From Rhizobium mongolense subsp. loessense (GTDB lineage: Bacteria > Pseudomonadota > Alphaproteobacteria > Rhizobiales > Rhizobiaceae): a stretch of 64,000 nucleotides of DNA. The position numbers were made by a program, and so were the translations under genes. Positions 52,941-62,283 of the stretch are shown here, piece by piece. Location: positions 1 through 64,000 of the forward strand of contig NZ_FMTM01000009.1 of the NCBI RefSeq assembly GCF_900099775.1, written 5' to 3'. The notes under the pieces were generated by a model. It did not search any database. It saw only the letters and a list, made by a program, of their open reading frames with translations, and was not told where the DNA came from. Every line of letters begins with the position of its first letter. Position 1 is the stretch's first letter.

Positions 52941-53915
52941 TCAGTTGGGGGCTACGGTCACTCCCCACGGCATGGCGCCGACGGTGACGGATTTGACCGG
53001 CTCGTCGCTCGCCGTGTCGATGAAGGTGATATCGTTGGAAAGACCGTTCGTGCTGATCAGGTGCTGGCCGTCGGGCGTGAACGCCAACTGCCAGACGCGC
53101 TGACCGACAAGGATATATTTCTCGACCTCATAGGTTTGCGTGTCTACGACCGCCACGCGGTTGGCCGGGCCGAGGGCGACATAGGCTTTCTTGCCGTCCG
53201 CCGAAATCCGCACGCCAACGGGCTGAATCGCCTCCGAGCGCAAACCCTGGATCTCAAACGTGATCTTTTTGACGATTTGTCTGGAGGCATTGTCTATGAC
53301 GGAGACGGTTCCGCCGATCTCCGAAGAGACCCAGACCTGTGAACCGTCCGGCTTGAATTCGGCAAAGCGCGGGCGCGAGTCGACGAGCACGTTGGCGACG
53401 ATCTCATGGGTCGAGGTATCGATGAAATGCGCCATGTTCGTCGTTTCGGAGGTGTTCACCATCGTCTTTCCGTCGGGGCTGACGCCCATGCCTTCTGGCT
53501 CCACGCCGACCGGTATCTCGGTGATCACGGATTTCTTGTCGACGTCGATGACGGTGACCAGATTGTCGTCCTCATTTGCGACGTAGAGCGTCTTGCCGTC
53601 AGGCGAGAGCACGAAGAGCTCCGGATCCGGACCGGAAGGCAGTGTCCCGATGATCTGATGCGTTGACGTATCGATGATCTCGACGGTGTCGTCGTCGCTC
53701 GCGCAGACATAAAGGAGCTTTCCGTCATGGGAAATCGTAATGCCGCGCGGTCTTTGCCCGACATTGATTGTCTGGCTAACTTCCATCGTCTTGGAGTCGA
53801 CGACGGTGACGGTGTTGTCCTTCTCGTTCGAAACATAAACGGTGTTGGCCAGAGACGGCCCCGCATACAAGACGGCGGCGATCATTCCCGCAAGCAGGTA
53901 AACATGTCTGCGCAT
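52941..53915 (-). CDS. YVTN-type beta-propeller protein (PQQ-associated)
   Basis: The 324-aa precursor has a signal peptide (1-23) and about seven repeats of the form ...VYVSNEKDNTVTVVDSKTMEV, each about 40 residues. The periplasmic beta-propeller belongs to the family seen with PQQ-dependent ethanol/methanol-type dehydrogenases and the neighbouring ABC genes. Confidence 0.85.
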   Translation of the reverse strand: MRRHVYLLAGMIAAVLYAGPSLANTVYVSNEKDNTVTVVDSKTMEVSQTINVGQRPRGITISHDGKLLYVCASDDDTVEIIDTSTHQIIGTLPSGPDPELFVLSPDGKTLYVANEDDNLVTVIDVDKKSVITEIPVGVEPEGMGVSPDGKTMVNTSETTNMAHFIDTSTHEIVANVLVDSRPRFAEFKPDGSQVWVSSEIGGTVSVIDNASRQIVKKITFEIQGLRSEAIQPVGVRISADGKKAYVALGPANRVAVVDTQTYEVEKYILVGQRVWQLAFTPDGQHLISTNGLSNDITFIDTASDEPVKSVTVGAMPWGVTVAPN

Positions 53916-53935
53916 TCTCTCCTCCCATTACGTAT

Positions 53936-55165
53936 TCAGTTCAATTTGCAGGCTGTCTCCGGTTGGTCGATCCCCAATGTGTCGAGTTCGGAAAACTGGT
54001 GAAGAAAACCCTCCTGCGGCGAGGTGGAGATCACACCGCGCCCATCGCCGAGGAGAATTGGCTGGCGGAGCTGCCAGTTCCAGCGACGGAAGCTCACCTT
54101 CTGTCCCTTGAAGGCCGCCAGTGAGAAGTTCTGGTCTTTAATGAAGGCTTCGATCTCAGCAGCATCGTTGCCGTTGGTCCGCGTCGCGGCCTCGCCGAGG
54201 ATGCGGGCTGCCGTCCATGCCTGCATGTCCTTGCCGAGCATGCGCCGTCCGGTCGCCTTCACGAAGCGGTTCTGGATCTGAGAGCCGCCCCATTGTTCGC
54301 TGGCCGGATGCCAGGACGAGGCAATGAGGCCCGCCGTGCCGGCGACGGGCCGCGGATCCCAGGTCCGGAAAGGAACATAGCTTCCAAAGACCTCGCTCTC
54401 GTCGGCAACAATAACGACATCATGGTCGGGCAGGCCCTGGGTGAAGACCGGCATCTGTCGCTGCACCTGAACAACGCCGCTGTCGGTTCTGCGGGCCGTG
54501 CCCGTATCCTTGTAGAGCCGCTCCTCGACGATCGTCGCGCCGAAACGCTTGGCAGAGCGCCGGATCGCATCCGCAAAAAGCTGGTCCGGTTGGTGGGAAC
54601 CGTAAAGCAGTACCCATTTGCGCCACTGCTTCCAGATCAGATACTGCGCCAGGCCATCGGCAAGCATGGTGCGCGTCGGAGCGGTATGGAAGACGTTGGA
54701 GCGGCATTCCTGCTCGCGCAAAATGTCATCCGTCGAGCCGACATTGAAAAGAAGCACACCGTTCTCCTTGGCGAGATCGGCAATGGAGAGCAGCTGCTTG
54801 GCCGATATGTCGGTCAGCACATATTTCTCGCCGCGCGCCAGCATCTGCCTGAAAACCGGGACGACATCCTCCTCCCGTTTCGTCTCTACCACGTCCAGGC
54901 TGTACGACTGGCCGAGAAATCTGCCGGTCGTGTTGTTGTCGTTGATGGCGATGTTGGCTCCGGCAACGCCTTCATCGCGTGGGGGGACATCCAGGACCGA
55001 CAGCGCAAGTTGCGGCTCATAGGCGCGCAGATATCCTATGCGGATTTCCGTTGCAGGCTCGGCGGCGGGATTTTGCTGCGCCATCAGAGGCGGCGCATTG
55101 ACGAGCAGCGAAAAACAAGCGAATAAAAAGATAAGAGTATTCGGCACCATACTCTTCATGGTCAT
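53936..55165 (-). CDS. Periplasmic binding protein of the PQQ-associated ABC set
   Basis: The 409-aa protein has a signal peptide (1-29, ending MAQ) and a family-I periplasmic-binding fold (IRIGYLRAYEPQLALSVLD, ...LFNVGSTDDILREQECRSNVFHTAPTRTMLADGLAQYL...). It resembles branched-chain amino-acid receptor folds in shape, but belongs, from its context, to the set found with quinoprotein alcohol dehydrogenases. It heads the minus-strand operon running down to 50103. Confidence 0.8.
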   Translation of the reverse strand: MTMKSMVPNTLIFLFACFSLLVNAPPLMAQQNPAAEPATEIRIGYLRAYEPQLALSVLDVPPRDEGVAGANIAINDNNTTGRFLGQSYSLDVVETKREEDVVPVFRQMLARGEKYVLTDISAKQLLSIADLAKENGVLLFNVGSTDDILREQECRSNVFHTAPTRTMLADGLAQYLIWKQWRKWVLLYGSHQPDQLFADAIRRSAKRFGATIVEERLYKDTGTARRTDSGVVQVQRQMPVFTQGLPDHDVVIVADESEVFGSYVPFRTWDPRPVAGTAGLIASSWHPASEQWGGSQIQNRFVKATGRRMLGKDMQAWTAARILGEAATRTNGNDAAEIEAFIKDQNFSLAAFKGQKVSFRRWNWQLRQPILLGDGRGVISTSPQEGFLHQFSELDTLGIDQPETACKLN

Positions 55166-55316
55166 ACCACGCTCCGCGCCGGCTTCAACGAAGGCGGACG
55201 CGTTGTCTCGATAAGGTGCCCACTATGTTTGTAGTCCAATCCCCGATAAACTCAATACTTGCACTCAACTTTTCCCGCCACGGTTGGGAAAAATGCGGCG
55301 CCTGCGGAGACATGCC

Positions 55317-56489
55317 ATGACATTGATGTTGGCCAGTGTTCAAAATCGCAAGGAGGCGGAGATTGTCCTGCAGGCAGGTGCCGACATTATCGATCTCAAG
55401 GACCCTTTGCGCGGCGCGCTCGGGGCGGCAGACATCCCGCAAATCATCGACGTTGTCGATTTCGTGTCCGGCAGACGGCCCGTCAGTGCCGCCTGCGGCG
55501 AACTTGGCGGCGATCTGCAGGCCCTTAGGGCAAGGGTCGAGGAGGTGGCCGCGACAGGCGTCGATTTCATCAAGATCGGGTTTCTACCGTCGTCCGGCAT
55601 CGGGGCGGATGCACAAGCCTTGGCCGATATTGCTGGCCGCAAGAGGCTGATCGCCGTTATTTTTGCCGACCATCGATACGAGGAGAACGTCATGACATCG
55701 TTTGCAAAAGCAGGCTTTTACGGCGTCATGCTGGATACGGATGACAAATCGAAGGGACGGTTGCTGGATCACATTCCTCCAGATCGAATTTCGGATTTTG
55801 TGGCGCAGGGACACCGGCACGGATTGATGACGGGCCTTGCCGGCTCACTGGAAGCACCCGACATCCCACGCTTGCTGCCGGGCAAGCCGGATTTTCTGGG
55901 TTTCCGGGGATCGCTGTGCGAGGGCCTGTCCAGGAACGCCGATCTGGACGCTGAGGCCACGGCAAAGATCCGTGCTCTCATCCCCGGGGAGCGGCCAGCT
56001 GAAAAAACGCCGAGCGTTGACCTCGAACTGCTGGCGGCACGGGGATATTTCCCCGATCCGGCTGAGGACAATCTCGGCACCGACCAGATCTTCGTGCGGG
56101 ATTTCGTCCTGCCGGTCGACATCGGCGCTTACAGCTTTGAACATGGCAAAAAGCAGAAGGTCAGGTTCGATGTGACAGCGGATGTCCTTCGTCTCACCCG
56201 CGATCCGAAGGACATGCATCATATCGTTTCTTATGACCTCATCATGGACGGCATCCGCGCGATTATCAGCCGTGGTCATGTCGATCTGGTTGAAACACTT
56301 GCCGAGCAGGCCGCAACGTTCATCCTTGAGAACCCGCGTGTGGCCCGTGTCGTCGTGCGCGTAGAAAAACTGGAACTGGGTCCGGGCGGGGTCGGCGTGC
56401 AGATCGAGCGCAAGAGGGAAAGCGCCCGATTGTCAAAGCCGCTTCGCGTCGTCGCGGCAAAGCCTGATGGAGGAAGGAAAGTGGTATGA
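55317..56489 (+). CDS. Fusion: (5-formylfuran-3-yl)methyl phosphate synthase (MfnB-like) + dihydroneopterin aldolase (FolB-like)
   Basis: The 390-aa protein starts at ATG 55317 after GGAG. Residues 1-235 match MfnB, the furan-forming enzyme of methanofuran and related C1 cofactor synthesis, with the Schiff-base lysine at 28 in DIIDLKDPLRGALG. Residues about 255-375 are a FolB-type tunnelling fold (VRDFVLPVDIGAYSFEHGKKQKV... YDLIMDGIRAIISRGHVDLVETLAEQ) that would act on the pterin branch. The fusion joins two branches of H4MPT and methanofuran cofactor making. Confidence 0.87.
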   Translation: MTLMLASVQNRKEAEIVLQAGADIIDLKDPLRGALGAADIPQIIDVVDFVSGRRPVSAACGELGGDLQALRARVEEVAATGVDFIKIGFLPSSGIGADAQALADIAGRKRLIAVIFADHRYEENVMTSFAKAGFYGVMLDTDDKSKGRLLDHIPPDRISDFVAQGHRHGLMTGLAGSLEAPDIPRLLPGKPDFLGFRGSLCEGLSRNADLDAEATAKIRALIPGERPAEKTPSVDLELLAARGYFPDPAEDNLGTDQIFVRDFVLPVDIGAYSFEHGKKQKVRFDVTADVLRLTRDPKDMHHIVSYDLIMDGIRAIISRGHVDLVETLAEQAATFILENPRVARVVVRVEKLELGPGGVGVQIERKRESARLSKPLRVVAAKPDGGRKVV

Positions 56490-57124
56490 AGCCGCTGGTC
56501 GTCAAGCTTGGAGGAAGCACGGCCGGCCGCATCGAGATGGACCAATGGATTGCAGTGCTGGCATCGGCGCGCCTGCCATTGGTGATCGTTCCCGGCGGCG
56601 GACCGTTTGCCGACCAGGTGCGCGTTTCGCAAAATAACATGCACTTCTCAAATGCCGCGGCACATGAGATGGCCATTCTCGCGATGGATCAGTTCGGCAT
56701 CGTGATCGCCGAGCGGCATCTGCGTTTTCAACCGGCCCGGTCGCTGCGCGAGCTCGACGCAATTCTTGGCGAAGACGGGATACCGGTATGGCTGCCGTCC
56801 CAGATGACCCGCAACGCCGACATCGCACAGTCGTGGGATGTGACGTCGGATGCCCTTGCGGCCTGGCTGTGCAGGCAGATCGGAAGCCGCCACTTGCTGT
56901 TGTGCAAGCAGGTCGATCCGGAATCCCTTCCGAACGATCTGGAAGCGCTCGTTGACAATGGCGTCGTCGATGCCATGCTGCCACAACTGCTCGCGAAGGA
57001 GACAGTCTTGTACGTTGCCGGACCATCGTCGCTGCGTTCGCAGCTGCTGGCGCTGCCCATGACCTGCATACCCGGGCGCCGCGTGGGGCTGCCCGACAAC
57101 GCCCGCAAAGAGACGTGCCCATGA
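56486..57124 (+). CDS. Amino-acid-kinase-fold protein (MfnE-like)
   Basis: The 212-aa protein overlaps the previous stop by 4 bp. It has VVKLGGSTAGR at the start and VIVPGGGPFADQVR, features of the amino-acid-kinase fold. Its H4MPT/methanofuran context points to MfnE, which phosphorylates the furan intermediate. It is smaller than typical aspartokinases and carries no regulatory domain. Confidence 0.8.
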   Translation: MKPLVVKLGGSTAGRIEMDQWIAVLASARLPLVIVPGGGPFADQVRVSQNNMHFSNAAAHEMAILAMDQFGIVIAERHLRFQPARSLRELDAILGEDGIPVWLPSQMTRNADIAQSWDVTSDALAAWLCRQIGSRHLLLCKQVDPESLPNDLEALVDNGVVDAMLPQLLAKETVLYVAGPSSLRSQLLALPMTCIPGRRVGLPDNARKETCP

Positions 57125-57672
57125 CGCGGCTTCGAACGCCGCGATGGGCCTGGGTGCTGACCGGGTCAGGCCATTTCTTCGTCGAATGTTTCGAATTGAT
57201 CCGCTCACTCGACCATTGCGACGTCTTCGTGACGAAGGCCGCAGACGAAGTTCTCAGGATGTATGGGCTGAAGCTCGATTTTTCGGACACGACACGCGTG
57301 CTTCACGACAAGACGGCAAGCGCAGTCCCTGTCGGCGAATTCTATCACGGCGTCTATCATAGCGTCGTGATTGCGCCTGCCACGTCGAATACCGTTGCCA
57401 AATGCGTGGCGGGAATCTCCGACACCATCGCCACGAATGTCTACGCACAAGCCGGCAAATGCCGCCTTCCATCAATCGTCTTTGCTTGCGACACCGCGCC
57501 CGAGCTGGAGACAATGGCCCCCCACGGAATGGTGAAGGTCTATCCGCGGCCAATCGATCTTGAGAACACCGCCCGTCTTAAGACCTTTGAACGCACGCAG
57601 GTCGTGGAATCCTTTGCTGATCTGGAGCTGGCGGTGGCGCGGCGGAAAGGAGAGATCGACGGTCGTGACTGA
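57121..57672 (+). CDS. Flavoprotein (DmrB-like; H4MPT pathway)
   Basis: The 183-aa protein starts with ATGA overlap. The flavodoxin-like/HFCD-type fold shows VLTGSGHFFVE at the N-terminus and VIAPATSNTVAKCVAGISDTIATN for flavin phosphate. In methylotrophs such proteins act as dihydromethanopterin reductases, completing H4MPT synthesis. Its place in the operon supports that role. Confidence 0.78.
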   Translation: MTRLRTPRWAWVLTGSGHFFVECFELIRSLDHCDVFVTKAADEVLRMYGLKLDFSDTTRVLHDKTASAVPVGEFYHGVYHSVVIAPATSNTVAKCVAGISDTIATNVYAQAGKCRLPSIVFACDTAPELETMAPHGMVKVYPRPIDLENTARLKTFERTQVVESFADLELAVARRKGEIDGRD

Positions 57673-59062
57673 GCATCTCGTCTTCCTGACCGGGCACCTG
57701 GCAAAGGCCAGGCTTGAAAACATTCTCACCGGACTGGGAACAACCCCCTTCACCTACGAGATCATCGACATCGGTGTGAAGGTTGCCGCCCTGATGACGG
57801 AAGAAATCGTCAGCCGTCGCTTGCCTCGGCCGTTGAAGGCGGACCGAGTTGTCTTGCCCGGTCGGTTCAGAGGCCATCTGGAACGGTTAAGCGACGAATT
57901 CGGCATGCCTTTCGTGCGCGGACCTGACGAGGTGGCGGATCTGCCCGTCTATCTTGGCCGGGCGGGAAAGCCGCCGGATCTGTCGCGCCACGAGATGCGC
58001 ATCTTCGCCGAAATCGTCGACGCATCGACCCTGTCGCTGGAGGCGCTGCTAAAAAGAGCCCGAGCGCTCGCAAACGGCGGCGCTGATGTGATCGACCTGG
58101 GCTGTCTTCCAGATACGCCCTTTGTCCATCTGGAAAAAGCCATCGGGCGGATCAAGGCCGAGGGGCTTTGCGTCAGCGTGGACTCAGCAAACGCCGATGA
58201 ACTGGAACGCGCGGCCCGCTCCGGCGCCGATTATCTTCTGAGCCTCAACGAAAAGACCATCGAAATTGCTGCGCGCCACAAGGTCAAACCGGTTCTCATT
58301 CCAGCCGTGCCGGGCGACCTCTTCTCTCTCGGCCGTGCCATCGAGGCGGCGCAGAACGCCGGGATATCCTTCATCGCTGATCCGGTCCTCGACCCAATCC
58401 ATTTCGGCTTCGCCGCCTCGCTTGGGCGCTTCATCGAGGCTCGCCGCCGCTGGCCGGACGTCGAGATGATGATGGGCACCGGCAACCTGACCGAACTGAC
58501 CGACGCCGACACGTCGGGAATAACAGCCATCCTCGCGGGCCTTTGCTCGGAGCTTTCCATCAAAAACGTGCTGGTCGTCAACGTCAGTCCGCATACCGTG
58601 CGCACGGTGGAAGAACATGACCGGGCGCGACGAATCATGTATGCCGCCAAGCACGATCATGCGCTGCCGCGCGGCTACGACGCAGCCCTCCTGCAAGTAC
58701 ACGACCGCGCGCCCTTTGCGAGCTCCATTGCCGATATCGAGGCGCTTGCGCAAGACGTGCGCGACGCCAATTTTCGCATCATGACTGCTCCTGACGGCAT
58801 CCATATCTTCAGCAAGGCCGGCCACTGGAAGAGCGACAACGCCTTCGACCTCTTTCCTGTGCTCAATGTCGAACAGGATGGCCCGCATGCCTTTTATCTG
58901 GGCGCGGAATTGATGAAGGCGGAGATCGCCTGGAAGCTCGGCAAACGCTATTCGCAGGACGAGCCGCTGACCTTCGGCGTGGCGAGCGCCGGCGCAGGCG
59001 AGGACCGCACGAAGCTTGCCGGGGCCGGGCATACGCTGCGCGCAAAAAAGGACGGCCCATGA
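57665..59062 (+). CDS. Dihydropteroate-synthase-like protein of the H4MPT cluster (DUF6513 type)
   Basis: GTG 57665 overlaps the flavoprotein stop by 8 bp and has AAGGAG upstream; an open frame further upstream overlaps the flavoprotein and is rejected. The 465-aa protein has an N-terminal part (LVFLTGHLAKARLENILTGLG) and a TIM-barrel region (about 120-370) of the DHPS kind (IVDAS, DVIDLGCLPD, VSVDSANADELERAARSGADYLLSLN). It probably builds the pterin-arylamine bond of H4MPT. It occurs in formaldehyde-oxidation clusters of methylotrophs. Confidence 0.82.
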   Translation: MTEHLVFLTGHLAKARLENILTGLGTTPFTYEIIDIGVKVAALMTEEIVSRRLPRPLKADRVVLPGRFRGHLERLSDEFGMPFVRGPDEVADLPVYLGRAGKPPDLSRHEMRIFAEIVDASTLSLEALLKRARALANGGADVIDLGCLPDTPFVHLEKAIGRIKAEGLCVSVDSANADELERAARSGADYLLSLNEKTIEIAARHKVKPVLIPAVPGDLFSLGRAIEAAQNAGISFIADPVLDPIHFGFAASLGRFIEARRRWPDVEMMMGTGNLTELTDADTSGITAILAGLCSELSIKNVLVVNVSPHTVRTVEEHDRARRIMYAAKHDHALPRGYDAALLQVHDRAPFASSIADIEALAQDVRDANFRIMTAPDGIHIFSKAGHWKSDNAFDLFPVLNVEQDGPHAFYLGAELMKAEIAWKLGKRYSQDEPLTFGVASAGAGEDRTKLAGAGHTLRAKKDGP

Positions 59063-59622
59063 GCTTCATTCGCGAAACGATCGTAACGACGGTGAATGCC
59101 GAGGGCCGGGTGCATATCGCGCCCCTCGGCATCATCGCTCAGGATGACGGATGGGTCATTGCGCCGTTCCGCCCCTCCACAACCCTCGAAAATCTGACCG
59201 CCGTGCCGTTTGCCGTTGCCAATTATACGGACGACATGCGGATTTTCGCGGGCTGTCTCACCGGACGGCGGGAATGGCCGTTGGTTGCGGTGCAAGATTG
59301 CCCTGTCCCGCGTCTGGAGGCAGCGCTCAGTCATTCCGTTTTGCAGGTCGTTTCGGTCACGCAGGACGAGATCCGCCCCCGCTATTTCTGCCGGATCGTA
59401 GCTGAGGCCACGCATGCCCCGTTCACAGGCATGAACCGGGCCAAGGCGGCCGTCCTCGAGCTTGCGATCCTGGTGAGCAGACTGCATATGCTGCCCAAGC
59501 AAAAGGTCGATTGCGAGATTGCATATCTGTCGATTGCCATCGAGAAGACGGCCGGTGCTGACGAGCGGCAGGCCTGGGATTGGCTGATGGAGCGCGTGAA
59601 GGCCCATTCGGCCGGAGGATGA
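59059..59622 (+). CDS. DUF447-domain protein of the H4MPT cluster
   Basis: The 187-aa protein overlaps the previous gene by 4 bp. It has a flavin-reductase-like split barrel (ETIVTTVNAEGRVHIAPLGIIAQDDGW, RPSTTLENLTAVPFAVANYTDD) and a helical C-terminal region (AKAAVLELAILVSRLHMLPKQK). It is found in archaea and H4MPT-using methylotrophs; its exact reaction is not established. Confidence 0.75.
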   Translation: MSFIRETIVTTVNAEGRVHIAPLGIIAQDDGWVIAPFRPSTTLENLTAVPFAVANYTDDMRIFAGCLTGRREWPLVAVQDCPVPRLEAALSHSVLQVVSVTQDEIRPRYFCRIVAEATHAPFTGMNRAKAAVLELAILVSRLHMLPKQKVDCEIAYLSIAIEKTAGADERQAWDWLMERVKAHSAGG

Positions 59623-59656
59623 CGGGATCCCTCCGGCATTTCGTCCGCAGGGCGTT

Positions 59657-60712
59657 TTACGATTTCGACCACAGTAGCGCGACGGCAGCGGCCGGCGCGG
59701 CCTTGCTTGCCTGATCGCGAATTTCGTTCGATGCTGCTGGAATGAGCGTGCCGAAGTCGATGTAGGGTCGCTCCAGGCGTTTGGCGAGCTGCATGATCTG
59801 CGGGCGACCGATCCCCGCGCCCACCACCGGTGCGACCGGACTGAGTGTGGCATTGCCGCAAACCCTGAACGCACCGTCGTGGATCATGCGCAATTGATGC
59901 TCGCTGAACCAGCGGGCGACATCGATCCATTCGCCTTCGCTAAGATCGGTGCCGTCACGTCCGACCATGCGGGCGATACGGCCGATCGATCCATCGCGCG
60001 ATTTGGCTCTTCGGTCGGCGGCGGGGTATTGGTCGTCGGCCTCGTCCAATGTTGCGAGAATGCGCCCGAGATCGGCGGTATTGGCAAAATACTCATTCAT
60101 CAGCGGCGTCATCGTGCCGCGCACCGGAACTCTTTCGGCAATTCCGATCAGCGCCGAGCGCGTAAAACCCGTGTAGACGAGTTCGCCGGTCAACAGACGC
60201 TCCGCATCGGAATAGCCAGCGTTGCAGAGCCGTCCGTTCTCAAACGCGAGGATGTCGGTGGTCGTCGAACCCATGTCGACGAAGAGACCTTCTCCTTTGA
60301 TCCTGGCGCTCAACGCAGCCGTGGCGTGCCAATTGGCCGAGGCGATATCGGGGCCGAGATCGTAGGCGTCTGAAAGATTGACGAAGCCGGCACGGCCACC
60401 ATACACCTGCAGGTCGTCGCCGAATTCCGCTTTGACGAAATCCAGGATATGGCGAACACCGGCGTCTCGTGACGGGAAGCCATCCGACAGCTCTCCCGTC
60501 ATCGTGAAGACATGGATGGGATTGCCTTGAAAAAGCGGACGGAACTGATCCAGCGCATCGCGCACCTGATCGAGCCCGAGCCACATCGGCGCCTTGACGG
60601 TCCTGGCATGGGTAATTTGACCATTGTCGGTCCGCGCCATCTTCAAATGCGCGCCACCGATGTCCCAGCCGATAACTGTTTGCTTTTCTTCTGCTACCAT
60701 TGCGGCTTTCAT
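59657..60712 (-). CDS. Hydantoinase/oxoprolinase-like protein linked to H4MPT C1 transfer
   Basis: The 351-aa protein (start 60712 or 60700) has an actin/HSP70-like ATP-binding look: VIGWDIGGAHLKMAR for the phosphate 1 loop and FVDMGSTTTDILAF for phosphate 2. The family accompanies tetrahydromethanopterin genes. It converges on the DUF447 gene and is divergent, with only about 31 bp between starts, from the HisA-like gene. Confidence 0.8.
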   Translation of the reverse strand: MKAAMVAEEKQTVIGWDIGGAHLKMARTDNGQITHARTVKAPMWLGLDQVRDALDQFRPLFQGNPIHVFTMTGELSDGFPSRDAGVRHILDFVKAEFGDDLQVYGGRAGFVNLSDAYDLGPDIASANWHATAALSARIKGEGLFVDMGSTTTDILAFENGRLCNAGYSDAERLLTGELVYTGFTRSALIGIAERVPVRGTMTPLMNEYFANTADLGRILATLDEADDQYPAADRRAKSRDGSIGRIARMVGRDGTDLSEGEWIDVARWFSEHQLRMIHDGAFRVCGNATLSPVAPVVGAGIGRPQIMQLAKRLERPYIDFGTLIPAASNEIRDQASKAAPAAAVALLWSKS

Positions 60713-60743
60713 GTGAGTAATCGTTTCTGCCGAGGTTTGACCA

Positions 60744-61445
60744 TTGCTTATCATTCCCGTTCTCGACGTCAAAGACGGCCAGGTGGTACGCGCGCAGATG
60801 GGCATGCGCGATACCTATAGACCCATCGAGACGCCGCTCAGCGAGACACCGGCGATCATGAGTGTCGCCGACGGCTTGCGCCGAATCCATCCGTTTTCGA
60901 TCTTTTATGTGGCCGACCTCGATGCCATCGAGAGCGGATCGGGCCATTTTTCTGCCGCTGCGCCTCTATCTCTCTTGCAGCCGAGGCCGCAGGTCTGGCT
61001 CGATGCAGGGTTTCGAAGCGCAACGGACGTCGGGCAGGCGCTTGCCGACGCGCAGATCTTTGCCGTCCTGGGTTCCGAAAGCCAGGCCGGTACCGACGTT
61101 CTCAGCGCGTTCGGTGCGCATCCGAGACTGATCCTTTCCCTCGACTTTCACGGTGATGCCTTCCTCGGGCCGCCCGCCATCATGTCAACGCCCGACCTGT
61201 GGCCGAGACGGGTGATCGTGATGACACTCGACAAGGTGGGTGCGCGCTGCGGACCCGACTTCGATCGCTTGCGATCAATCAAGGACATCGCCGGAAACCG
61301 CGACATCATCGCTGCAGGCGGGATCCGCAACGTCAATGACCTGGAACGGCTGAGCGACATGGGCATTGCTGGTGCACTGGTCGCAACATCGCTGCATAGC
61401 GGCGAACTTACCGGAGCCGACGTCGCCGCCTTTTATGGGAGCTAG
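60744..61445 (+). CDS. HisA/HisF-like TIM-barrel protein of the H4MPT cluster
   Basis: TTG start, GAGG 9 nt upstream. The 233-aa barrel resembles HisA (IIPVLDVKDGQVVRAQMG, FYVADLDAIESGSG, VWLDAGFRSATDV, IIAAGGIRNVNDLERLSDMGIAGALVATSLHSG), but it lies in a C1-cofactor cluster, not with his genes. It is likely one of the uncharacterised H4MPT or methanofuran biosynthetic proteins. Confidence 0.8.
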   Translation: MLIIPVLDVKDGQVVRAQMGMRDTYRPIETPLSETPAIMSVADGLRRIHPFSIFYVADLDAIESGSGHFSAAAPLSLLQPRPQVWLDAGFRSATDVGQALADAQIFAVLGSESQAGTDVLSAFGAHPRLILSLDFHGDAFLGPPAIMSTPDLWPRRVIVMTLDKVGARCGPDFDRLRSIKDIAGNRDIIAAGGIRNVNDLERLSDMGIAGALVATSLHSGELTGADVAAFYGS

Positions 61446-61454
61446 GGGAGTTTA

Positions 61455-61481
61455 AGAGAAGAGGCGCTTTGCCTCTTCTCT
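61455..61481. terminator. 11-bp hairpin after the HisA-like gene
   Basis: AGAGAAGAGGC and GCCTCTTCTCT pair perfectly around GCTTT, 9 bp after the stop. No strong T run follows on the plus strand. It may be a bidirectional terminator for convergent transcription with fae. Confidence 0.55.
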
Positions 61482-61564
61482 CAACCTGAAGTCGAAGCAT
61501 TGCCATTCAACCACTGCTTGAAGATGGCGTACCGCTGAAGCCTAAGAGCTTCGACAACCGGCGC

Positions 61565-61582
61565 AACAGGCCGCCTGTTTTT
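61565..61582 (+). terminator. Weak intrinsic terminator with T run
   Basis: AACAGG-CCG-CCTGTTTTT is a 6-bp stem with a 3-nt loop and five T residues. It lies between the HisA-like gene and the convergent fae gene and could stop plus-strand transcripts. Confidence 0.4.
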
Positions 61583-61617
61583 CCGGCGGGCTCGCCCTGT
61601 GCGGGGTTGTTTCGTGT

Positions 61618-62124
61618 CTAGGCGCTGAAAGGATGCTTGACGGTGTCGCGCTGAGCAGTTGCCTCTGCCGCGGTCGGCTTGCCGGTGACGGCGCGCTCAA
61701 TCGCTTCCTTCGTTGCCCGGTAGTTATAATCTTGGATCTTGGCGTCGTCTTCTGCTTCCCAGTGGATGAAGACGCCAACGCAGATGAAGATGTCATCGGC
61801 TTCGTCGGCGGGAATGATGCCTTCGGCTACGCTGTCTTGAACTGCCTTTGCCACCGCATGCTGTGCCGGGCCGAACATCTGCACGGCTTGCTTGGCACCC
61901 TTGATCGTAACCTTGTTGAACAATATCGTATTCGGCTTGCAGGCCAGGTTCGGGGCGATGACCGCCAGAAGTGACGTAAACCCGTCCTTGTTGTTCGTGA
62001 GCGCATTGCAAAATGCCGTTTCCACGGCGCTTCCACGCGGTCCGATCAGAAGATCGATATGCGCGACCTCATTTCCCTCGCCAACGAGTGACTCACCAAC
62101 CATTACCTTGCTAATCTTTGCCAC
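61618..62124 (-). CDS. fae: 5,6,7,8-tetrahydromethanopterin hydro-lyase (formaldehyde-activating enzyme)
   Basis: The 168-aa product starts at GTG 62124 after GGGAGG, giving the family's usual length. The catalytic-type His22 lies in GNEVAHIDLLIGPRG; NPLACKPN-like APNLACKPNTILFNKVTIKG and FICVGVFIHWEAEDD are typical of Fae. It condenses formaldehyde with H4MPT to methylene-H4MPT and is the entry point of the H4MPT route. Confidence 0.92.
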   Translation of the reverse strand: MAKISKVMVGESLVGEGNEVAHIDLLIGPRGSAVETAFCNALTNNKDGFTSLLAVIAPNLACKPNTILFNKVTIKGAKQAVQMFGPAQHAVAKAVQDSVAEGIIPADEADDIFICVGVFIHWEAEDDAKIQDYNYRATKEAIERAVTGKPTAAEATAQRDTVKHPFSA

Positions 62125-62283
62125 GGCCAATTCCTCCCTTGGTACCGTATGGTCAAAAAGTTTCGTCCAAAGAAGCCGTACCACGAGACACGACGCTCGA
62201 TGGACAGCTATCCTTGTTCGCAGCACCCTTGACTGGGTCGGTTGGCCAGATAGCAGCGAGTAAGATTTATTCGCCGGCCAAAT

